Source of the DNA: Candidatus Cloacimonadota bacterium
GTDB taxonomy: Bacteria > Cloacimonadota > Cloacimonadia > Cloacimonadales > Cloacimonadaceae
Length of the DNA: 7,135 nt
Reading direction: 5' to 3'
Assembly (NCBI GenBank): GCA_017996595.1
Contig: JAGOGT010000057.1
Coordinates: 1 to 7,135 of the forward strand
Shown here: positions 1-6,664 of the stretch, piece by piece
Numbering within the stretch: position 1 is the first letter of the stretch
How the letters are laid out: each line of letters begins with the position of its first letter
Notes under the pieces: model-generated
Databases searched by the model: none
The model's input: the letters and a program-made list of their open reading frames with translations, nothing else
What the model was told of the DNA's origin: nothing
Position numbers and translations under genes: made by a program

Positions 1-389
1 ATGCTGTTGTTTATCCGCTGGTCCACGTTGGTTCCGATGAGATATTGTTCACTGAAATGGGGGATATCGGATACTGAGAGTCTCGTCCAGTTGAAGCCTA
101 TGGACACCTGATTTGGCAAAGGCTGAACAAAGGTGATATGATCATAGGAAGCCAAGCCGCCATATAGAAAAGCATGCATGGCCGATAATTCGGAATCCCT
201 TATCTGGCTTAAGCCCGCGGGATTCCAATAGAGGGCTGATCCATCGTCCGCCAGAGCGACAAAAGCTCCCCCCATTCCCAAGGCTTTCACGCCTGCTCCG
301 ATCATCATAAAATCTCCGGCATAGCGTCCGGCGAACAAGGGAACTACTGCGATCAAGCCAAGCAGAATTATAATCATTATGCGTTTCAT
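1..389 (-). CDS. porV: PorV/PorQ-family outer-membrane beta-barrel protein, N-terminal part (cut by left edge)
   Basis: Only the first 129 codons are present; the frame is still open at base 1. The protein begins MKRIMIIILLGLIAVVPLFAG, a classic signal peptide with likely cleavage after the Ala at residue 20. Residues 31-60 hold the hallmark of the PorV/PorQ (UPF0164-like) family: GAG-x-KALGMGGAFVALADD, then SALYWNPAGL. The short amphipathic strands that follow (HITFVQP, QVSIGFNWTRLSV) fit a FadL-like outer-membrane barrel. In the T9SS, PorV binds cargo carrying a C-terminal sorting domain as it leaves the translocon and hands it to PorU; this is known for the family. Start choice: the ATG at 389-387 has a strong Shine-Dalgarno site 7 bases upstream, while the next in-frame ATG (codon 5) has none. 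The gene lies directly downstream of the PorU-type peptidase, as in Porphyromonas. The exact paralogue (PorV, PorQ or another member) cannot be settled from a quarter or so of the protein. Confidence 0.85.
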   Translation of the reverse strand, partial: MKRIMIIILLGLIAVVPLFAGRYAGDFMMIGAGVKALGMGGAFVALADDGSALYWNPAGLSQIRDSELSAMHAFLYGGLASYDHITFVQPLPNQVSIGFNWTRLSVSDIPHFSEQYLIGTNVDQRINNS

Positions 390-401
390 CTTACTCCCTC
401 C
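390..401 (-). promoter_or_regulatory. Ribosome binding site of the porV-like gene
   Basis: The whole gap between the TAG stop of the peptidase gene (404-402) and the ATG at 389 reads GGAGGGAGTAAG on the minus strand. It contains GGAGG at 401-397, 7 bases from the ATG. The gap is pure ribosome binding site with no room for a terminator or promoter, so the two genes are very probably co-transcribed. A near-perfect Shine-Dalgarno site also argues against a typical Bacteroidota host. Confidence 0.8.
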
Positions 402-3400
402 CTACTTCAAGATGGCCATTTTTTGAGTTTTTTCGATGGTTTTGCCTCCCTTGGAAGCAACAATCCGATAAAAGTAAACGCCATTGGCCAGAGTATATCC
501 AAATTCATCTTTGCAGTCCCAACCATATACGGTGCGGGGATACTCATGATATCCTACTCCCACAGGCAGATTGGAAAAGGTTTTTACCAGGCGTCCGCTG
601 ATCGTGTAGACCTTTATCTTCACATCATCGGCATCGTCGGTAAGCACATAGGTGAAACGGGTTCTTCCATCATTTTTGGGGTCCTCGGCCCGGCCCGAGA
701 TAGGATTAGGATAGTTAGCCAGATTCATCACGTCAAATTGATCGTTTACCACGAATAGAATCTCACGAGTATTGAAAGAGCCATTCAGATCTCTGCAATC
801 CACTTTTAGTTCATGGTTTCCGCGGCTAAGATTCAGCTGGTATTTGATAGGGATACGATTGATGTTTTCCAGATTCACGCTGATTACATACTCTGCTTCG
901 GGCACAGGGACGCCATTAAGATAGAGCTTGATGGAATTGTCGATCACATCGATACCATTGGCGTCTGATAAAAGCAAGGACATCACTCCGTCGCCGGCTA
1001 TATATCCCCCCACCGTAAATTCCTGATCCTGAACATTTACGTCGATGGTGGGCACATTACCATCGGTATTGCGGAAAAGGCTATAGATTCCCACCCGGTT
1101 AACTTCAAAACTAACCGAATTGGCAGTTACATTGGCATAACCACCCTGGTGTATCCACTTTTGGAAAGTGGAATTATAACGATAAATCTTGTAGGAATTG
1201 GAATTCTCCTGCTGTTGAGTAAGTGAATCGGTGGGATTATAGAAGAAGGTTAAGGTGAATCTCTTACCATTGGCTAATACGCCGGCAGAATCAGCGATGC
1301 CGCTTTGGTAAACAGCAATTTCATAAGGCACAGAATCAATATTGCCAGAGATAGAATCCGCAGTTCGAAGCATGATGTTATGCACATCCGGCTGATTCAG
1401 CGGCTCCAGTGGAGATAGGGACTTCACAGAAAACATGGCTTGTTCGCCATCTGGAACTAGATTCGCGGGGATAACGCACATCAGGTTACTATCGTTGCTG
1501 GCGATGCTGGCTCCGCTTTCATCCACCAATTGGTAATTGAAGGGTACCTGCATGCTGATAACGTTATTAGTATTGAAGAATAGGTGCATTTCCGGGAAGC
1601 TGTTGCTGGAGTTTACCCGCACTTCCAGATAGAGATTACTGCTGGGCAAGCCGGTGAGATCAATGCTGTCCCACCTCACTTCGCCAACATCCAGGGCATC
1701 ATAAGTTTGTGTGGAAAAGAGGGTCATGGAGCTGGCAGATGCTCCCTGATAAAGCCTGAGATCGGTAGTCAGGGATCCCGCGGTACCGATATTTGTCCCT
1801 CTCACCTTCAGCACCAGGCTTTGGCCTTCCTGTTCCAGCTTGAGTTCATTCAGGAACAAATCCGGTCCTCTCACCATATATGTTTGCATAAAGGACTCGG
1901 CATTGTTTTCAGCGGTGGACAGCACATACTTATAGCGTATATCCTTACCCGTCCTTTGGGGAGGGAGTTTGGCGGTGCTAATGTACAGCGTACTATCTGT
2001 GGGAGAAACCTGCATGGGCAGATCGACCCAAACCACGCTGGTGTTCACGCTATCCGTGCAAACCTTGCAGCTGATGCTTGTTATCGGCTCCGGGCTGAAT
2101 ACCCTTGCCGAGAAGGAAACAGAATCAGTCCACGCCGGTTCTGCAGGGCTTATAGCATGGTGATTGATAACCGGTCTTCCTACGGCAAACATGGAAGTAC
2201 CGATGTATTCATCGGTAGCGGAATATCCGGCAACATAGATTTTACGGGTGATGCCCGCGATACTGTCATTTAGCGCATAATTAGCATGGAACGAACCGTC
2301 CGGGAAAACGGGAAGGTCATAGGGGACATTCACAATCTGTTCGCTCTGTTTCATGATGTGCAATCTGGCTGCGGATACATCTGGGGGAAATTGAGCATGT
2401 ACCCGCAAAGTATCTCCGGGAGCAAGAATATAGTTATCTGCCGATACTGGAATCCCGGATATCGGTTTTCTCAGCTTAATTAAGGGATCTCCCAAGTATG
2501 AAGCAGCGTTGATCAGCGCATAGCGGGCCGCAACTGAGGAGGTGGAAGTGAAGAATCTTGCCAGAGTATAGGTCATGGCAGTTCCCACATTGGGGAGGTC
2601 CTGGGTGAATAAGGCCTCGGTATAGGCTTGGCCCCATCCTTCATCCTGATCCAGATACCCAAGTCCGGTAAATCCCACCGAACCGATCGAACCTTTTTCA
2701 GGCTGCAATATCAGTGCTTCACTGATCGAGGCCATACCATTTGTATCGAAAGCAGAGGCATAGCAAGCCAGAGACAGCACTACGGGATAAGTTTGGTTAT
2801 TCAGGGTGGCTACATCGTTAAAATTGAAGAGATTATAGTCTGCCCAGATACGTCCGCCACCATGACCCATAAATTGCACATACTGGGTTCCGGAATTGAT
2901 GGCATCTTTCAGATTGAAGGTGCCGCCAAAATACTCCGGACTTACGGTTTGCGTGGAAGTATATACCCGCGTAACCCGATAATCCTGGGGCACGCTTTGG
3001 CGTCTGATCCGTTCCGATTGCTGAGCAAAGATGTCGTCCCCATCGGTGATCTTACCTCCGGAAGTGAAGGTTAAATGGCTGTTCCATAATCTCGAGGATT
3101 GAGGATTGTTGTGATAGGTATCAGCTTTATTGGCATAATCAAGAACTTGCTCGGGGGTCCAGGCACTTAATCGGGATATGGAGATATCGGGAACGATGTC
3201 GTTACCCACGATGCAGCCATACCAGTTATCGCTGGCCGTGGCACCATGCTTGTAGGTCCAGGTTTTTTTTACAGGAATCAAGTTATATATCCGCGAAGGG
3301 CTATTATCACGGGTATCATCCACACCTTCGCCAAGCAGCATTACATGCTGAACCTGAGGTTCACTCCAGTTATTCCATGCGTAGCTCAGGAAATCTCTGA

Positions 3401-5411
3401 TGGGTTCAGCAGCCACAATGCCGCTATTGAATTCATCATACACATCCTGGACGTCAACTATTTTAACATGATATCCTTCGGCTTCCCAGATATCTTTCAG
3501 CAGTTCTGTCCCCTCTGCAGCTACAAGGCTGGGATGACTGATCACGATTATATCAGCGTAATTATCGGGATTCTTCAGGTCACTGCTAAAGTTTAAGCGC
3601 AGGTTCTTAGGGGTTTTCTTATTTGATTCTGAAACGGCATAATAGCGAACCGCATTGGAAGAAACGCTATCCTGAAAAGTAACAGTCCAGGGGGCAACCC
3701 CTTCCAGATTAAAAGGCTCTATCTGCAAGTTATTAAAGATACTGGATCCGATCTTGTAAACAGATACATCTGCATCGGAAAAGCCCTGTAATTCAAATTG
3801 ATACAAGCCACTGGGACGATTCGAAGGCTTAGTGAATTTTATGTAATCCAGATCGGTTTTATATTCGCGCCAATAGGTCAATTCCGCATAGTCCAGCATT
3901 ACCTGTTCTCTATCACCCATCACCGTATTTCCCGAAAGGCTGATATAAAGGTTATTGGTTCCGTGAAAAAGGAAGGTGTTGGAGATCGGCGTGGCATTCT
4001 CAAAGATTTTTTCCGTTTGCCCGATCCAGGTATGGGTATTGATCATGGCCTGATTCATCCGGATCGATGCTTCATGATCATATTCATTGGGTCCCAGTTC
4101 GTCCGAATAGGTTAAGCCCATCAGCGAAATCTTAGCGGAAGCGTTTCTGATGGTGGTTTCCTTGGGGTATTGCAATTGAAAGGGGATTATCTCGAGATTC
4201 GGAGCATTGATTTTTTTCCAGAACCACACATCTTCCTTGTAATAATTGGGATTCATGGATGTCCAGCCTCGTCCCAATTTGTCGCTCACCATCTGTTCCT
4301 CGATATGCACAGTTTCCTGATATGCATCCGGAACGATGTAGTTCAGAGACACAGATTCTATCAAGCCACCATTTTCCACCACCATTCTGGCTCCGTAATT
4401 ATCCACCAGTTTCAGGGTGTAAACATTTTCAGCCGTGAAGTCGTCTGTATATCCCAGATCTCCCTTATGCCGGTCTCCATAGAATTCAAAGTAATCACCA
4501 GGATCAAAGCTTCCATCGGTTTCGCCCGGAAAGTGGATTGGCACCTGGCCGTATTCATCAGATAGCTCCAGATTGCGCGGATCCACAGAAGCCGGAGTCC
4601 AGGCCATATCGATCTGCAGCGAATCCACCATCATCGTGATGTAATCCATCAGGTACTGGTATTCTACTTGATATATTCCCTCGCTGTCCACCACGAGTTG
4701 AATCTCGCTAGCCGTATTTGATCTGTATTTGGGGCTCTGATAATCGTTGGCCCGGTTTTTTTCTAGTCTCCAGGCTTTGGAACTGGCGTCATTCAAAAAG
4801 AAAGGTGGTTTAGCGCTATCCAGCGGATTGCTGGCGGTTTGCCAGTTCTTAGCCTGGTTTTTATTTCCCGTGATATACACTTCGATGCTAATTTCAGAAA
4901 AGACATTTAGCTCTTCCTTGGCGGCATTGTATTGGAATGGATACACCATCAAGGGTATAAATCTGCGGTTGCCGATAAAGGCCGTTTCGCCTTTTTGAAC
5001 GATCTGGATCGGATAAAACTCGCTATTGCGATAGGCATTCAGATTGGCTTTGCTGCTGTACAAGGGCTCGTTTGATCCCAGAGTGAGGGTGGAAACAGGC
5101 TTTAGCTTCACATTAGTAAGCTTGCTGTTGGTTTTTGAGGATACGGATATACTGATATCACCATCAATCGGGATGGCAATGGGTACCGAGAAAACTCTTA
5201 ATTCCGGAAAGCCTTCTTCCCCGTGGATCTGGCCTTCGTCACAAATTATCCTATTCCACTGTGCGCCATCGATATTGATATTCTCAATGCTATATTCCGG
5301 AACAGCGAATTTAATCTGGAGTGCGTCTTGATTTTCTGTTTCAAGCAAGAAGGGAGTGCACGTGAGCGCTATGGGAATTAGCAGCAGGAGGATTACAAGG
5401 AATTTATGCAT
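402..5411 (-). CDS. porU: PorU-type C25 cysteine peptidase (type IX secretion sortase), enlarged, 1669 aa
   Basis: Secreted gingipain-family peptidase, most likely the T9SS sortase that cleaves C-terminal sorting domains from cargo and attaches the cargo to surface lipopolysaccharide. Layout, numbered from the ATG at 5411: signal peptide 1-17; C25-propeptide-like region with GFPELRVFSVPIAIP (67-81) and YPFQYN (157-162); a PorU-like segment with DSEGIYQVEY (from 242) and GSFDPGDYFEFYG (near 301-312); C25 catalytic domain about 616-982 with VYDEFNSG (657-664), catalytic His850 in GHGGG and Cys883 in LACYASAFD; several beta-rich Ig-like modules, including a CARDB-like one about 1182-1285; a PorU-type Ig domain about 1452-1558 (EFTVGG...SDANGIDV...LSRGNHELKVDCRD); and a C-terminal sorting/FlgD-like domain from Tyr1567 (YPNP) to NGVYFYR (1643-1649) and the end. 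His-Cys spacing is 33, as in RgpB (His211/Cys244). P. gingivalis PorU is about 1158 aa, so this one is some 500 residues longer. Start: an upstream in-frame ATG at 5429 overlaps the purD stop but has no ribosome site; the ATG at 5411 has GGAG and gives a clean signal peptide. The alternative is a cell-surface C25 protease rather than the sortase; PorV adjacency and the PorU-type Ig domain make PorU more likely. Confidence 0.87.
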   Translation of the reverse strand: MHKFLVILLLLIPIALTCTPFLLETENQDALQIKFAVPEYSIENINIDGAQWNRIICDEGQIHGEEGFPELRVFSVPIAIPIDGDISISVSSKTNSKLTNVKLKPVSTLTLGSNEPLYSSKANLNAYRNSEFYPIQIVQKGETAFIGNRRFIPLMVYPFQYNAAKEELNVFSEISIEVYITGNKNQAKNWQTASNPLDSAKPPFFLNDASSKAWRLEKNRANDYQSPKYRSNTASEIQLVVDSEGIYQVEYQYLMDYITMMVDSLQIDMAWTPASVDPRNLELSDEYGQVPIHFPGETDGSFDPGDYFEFYGDRHKGDLGYTDDFTAENVYTLKLVDNYGARMVVENGGLIESVSLNYIVPDAYQETVHIEEQMVSDKLGRGWTSMNPNYYKEDVWFWKKINAPNLEIIPFQLQYPKETTIRNASAKISLMGLTYSDELGPNEYDHEASIRMNQAMINTHTWIGQTEKIFENATPISNTFLFHGTNNLYISLSGNTVMGDREQVMLDYAELTYWREYKTDLDYIKFTKPSNRPSGLYQFELQGFSDADVSVYKIGSSIFNNLQIEPFNLEGVAPWTVTFQDSVSSNAVRYYAVSESNKKTPKNLRLNFSSDLKNPDNYADIIVISHPSLVAAEGTELLKDIWEAEGYHVKIVDVQDVYDEFNSGIVAAEPIRDFLSYAWNNWSEPQVQHVMLLGEGVDDTRDNSPSRIYNLIPVKKTWTYKHGATASDNWYGCIVGNDIVPDISISRLSAWTPEQVLDYANKADTYHNNPQSSRLWNSHLTFTSGGKITDGDDIFAQQSERIRRQSVPQDYRVTRVYTSTQTVSPEYFGGTFNLKDAINSGTQYVQFMGHGGGRIWADYNLFNFNDVATLNNQTYPVVLSLACYASAFDTNGMASISEALILQPEKGSIGSVGFTGLGYLDQDEGWGQAYTEALFTQDLPNVGTAMTYTLARFFTSTSSVAARYALINAASYLGDPLIKLRKPISGIPVSADNYILAPGDTLRVHAQFPPDVSAARLHIMKQSEQIVNVPYDLPVFPDGSFHANYALNDSIAGITRKIYVAGYSATDEYIGTSMFAVGRPVINHHAISPAEPAWTDSVSFSARVFSPEPITSISCKVCTDSVNTSVVWVDLPMQVSPTDSTLYISTAKLPPQRTGKDIRYKYVLSTAENNAESFMQTYMVRGPDLFLNELKLEQEGQSLVLKVRGTNIGTAGSLTTDLRLYQGASASSMTLFSTQTYDALDVGEVRWDSIDLTGLPSSNLYLEVRVNSSNSFPEMHLFFNTNNVISMQVPFNYQLVDESGASIASNDSNLMCVIPANLVPDGEQAMFSVKSLSPLEPLNQPDVHNIMLRTADSISGNIDSVPYEIAVYQSGIADSAGVLANGKRFTLTFFYNPTDSLTQQQENSNSYKIYRYNSTFQKWIHQGGYANVTANSVSFEVNRVGIYSLFRNTDGNVPTIDVNVQDQEFTVGGYIAGDGVMSLLLSDANGIDVIDNSIKLYLNGVPVPEAEYVISVNLENINRIPIKYQLNLSRGNHELKVDCRDLNGSFNTREILFVVNDQFDVMNLANYPNPISGRAEDPKNDGRTRFTYVLTDDADDVKIKVYTISGRLVKTFSNLPVGVGYHEYPRTVYGWDCKDEFGYTLANGVYFYRIVASKGGKTIEKTQKMAILK

Positions 5412-5429
5412 TTGTTGCTCCATCATCAT
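5412..5429 (-). promoter_or_regulatory. Start region of porU: ATGA overlap with purD, ATG triplet and Shine-Dalgarno site
   Basis: The minus strand reads ATGATGATGGAGCAACAA directly before the chosen ATG (5411-5409). The first ATG (5429-5427) shares four bases (ATGA) with the purD stop TGA (5428-5426). GGAG at 5421-5418 lies 6 bases before the 5411 ATG, which is good Shine-Dalgarno spacing. Nothing similar precedes the 5429 ATG, where the bases read CATAACACCTT. Ribosomes ending purD would stop on top of this site, so translational coupling is likely. Confidence 0.6.
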
Positions 5430-6664
5430 AAGGTGTTATGGCGTAAACCGATATCATTGCGGTAAGTCATTCCCTCAAACGAGAATTCCTTTAGTTTCAG
5501 GTATGCAGTTGATCTTGCAGTATTTAAATCTCTACCCTTGCCAACCAAACTAAGCACTCTACCTCCAGAGCATATTAACGAGCCTTCAGCCTTTCCCACC
5601 CCGGAAAAATATACTCCTTCAGGAAGCTCTGCCGGGGATGTGATGGGCATTCCTTGAGGGTATTTTCCGGGATAACCCGGTGCTGCCAGAACCACTCCCA
5701 AAGCTGTTTGGGAGTCGAATTCCAGCTTTATCTCATGTATCTTCTTTGTTATAATTGCTTCGCATAGCAAGGCAAAATCCGTTTTCAGCAGGGGCAAAAC
5801 CACCTGAGCTTCCGGATCCCCAAGCCGGCAATTAAATTCTATTACCTTGGGTCCGTCTTTGGTGATCATCAGTCCGCAATACAATATCCCTTCATAGGGA
5901 TAGCCAAGCTCACGCATCGCGTTCAGAGTGGGGGAGATGATCCTCTCCTCTATTTCTTTGCGGTATTTTTCAGCCTCCGGAACCGGAGCATAAGCGCCCA
6001 TTCCTCCGGTATTTGGCCCTTCGTCATAATCATAAAGTTGCTTGTGATCCTGGGCAAATACGGTGCTGACATAGCTCTGGCCATCGCAAATGGCAAATAG
6101 CGACACTTCCCAGCCCTGCAGAAATTCTTCGATTACTATCCGGCCATCTCCATTCTCGGGGAGCAGATTATGCAGCGCCAGGCTGGCTTCGTCCGGATCG
6201 TGAACAATGATAACCCCTTTTCCCGCGGCCAGGCCATCAGCTTTGATCACTACCGGGAATCCAAATTGCATTATTGCTATTAAAGCTTCTTCTTTGTTGC
6301 CACATGATCTGAATTGTGCCGTGGGAATATTGTGGAAATTCATCAACAGCTTGGCGAAAATTTTACTGCTTTCCAGCTTTGCCGCCATCATACTGGGAGC
6401 AATTACCGCGATCTTATGCAGGCGCAGATAATCAGACAATCCATCGGCAATAGCCTGCTCTGGGCCTATAAAAACCAGATCGATCTTTTCCCGGAGGCAA
6501 TACTCCAGGATTTCCGAATGTGAAAAAAGCTCCTCGCAAGGGTACTGCCTGGCGATTCCCGCATTTCCGGGAGCTACGGTTACCTTGCTAATCTTGTTGC
6601 TTCTGGCAAACGCTTCGGCCAGGGCGTGTTCCCTGCCACCGCTGCCTATTATCAGTACTTTCAA
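5426..6664 (-). CDS. purD: Phosphoribosylamine-glycine ligase (GAR synthetase)
   Basis: Catalyses the ATP-dependent joining of glycine to 5-phosphoribosylamine, giving glycinamide ribonucleotide, the second step of de novo purine synthesis in the cytosol. The 412-residue length is near the usual 420-430. Family signatures appear in order: LIIGSGGREHAL (4-15) and VAPGNAGIA (30-38) in the N-domain; DLVFIGPEQAIADGL (62-76); AKLESSKIFAKLLM (95-108) opening the ATP-grasp; GFPVVIKADGLAAGKGV (135-151) with the ATP-binding Lys; IVIEEFLQGWEVSLF (176-190); DHKQLYDYDEGPNTGGMGAYAP (206-227); EFNCRLGDPEAQVVLPLL (276-293) with the metal-binding Glu and Asn; and a C-domain with SGGRVLSLVGKG and YRNDIGLR near the end. 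No key residue is missing. The start is a TTG at 6664-6662 that overlaps the upstream TGA; AGGA at 6672-6669 lies 4 bases before it. TTG is supported because the GSGGREHAL loop must sit this close to the N-terminus. It lies in one transcript between pncC and porU; no other purine gene is visible. Confidence 0.97.
   Translation of the reverse strand: MKVLIIGSGGREHALAEAFARSNKISKVTVAPGNAGIARQYPCEELFSHSEILEYCLREKIDLVFIGPEQAIADGLSDYLRLHKIAVIAPSMMAAKLESSKIFAKLLMNFHNIPTAQFRSCGNKEEALIAIMQFGFPVVIKADGLAAGKGVIIVHDPDEASLALHNLLPENGDGRIVIEEFLQGWEVSLFAICDGQSYVSTVFAQDHKQLYDYDEGPNTGGMGAYAPVPEAEKYRKEIEERIISPTLNAMRELGYPYEGILYCGLMITKDGPKVIEFNCRLGDPEAQVVLPLLKTDFALLCEAIITKKIHEIKLEFDSQTALGVVLAAPGYPGKYPQGMPITSPAELPEGVYFSGVGKAEGSLICSGGRVLSLVGKGRDLNTARSTAYLKLKEFSFEGMTYRNDIGLRHNTL

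Noticed and set aside
1584..2273. Plus-strand open frame of 229 codons antisense to the PorU-type gene
   Set aside because: It lies entirely within a convincing minus-strand gene and shows no recognisable family motif, signal peptide or ribosome site. Its length is explained by the codon bias of the opposite strand.
2628..4565. Several plus-strand open frames of 100-150 codons (2628-3074, 3246-3596, 3798-4115, 4170-4565)
   Set aside because: All are antisense to the C25 gene, with low-complexity-like composition and no domain pattern. The minus-strand frame carries clear catalytic and structural motifs across the same bases.
5355..5411. Lipoprotein signal in the PorU-type protein (Cys18 after IALT)
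   Set aside because: A lipobox normally has Gly, Ala or Ser before the Cys; here it is Thr, with Leu at -2. An ordinary signal peptidase I site is more likely, although the Cys position is suggestive.
402..5411. Reading the large gene as an adhesin or generic surface Ig-repeat protein
   Set aside because: The tail alone would allow this, but the C25 catalytic domain with an intact His/Cys dyad, the propeptide-like N-terminus and the neighbouring PorV-type gene make a PorU-type peptidase the better reading.
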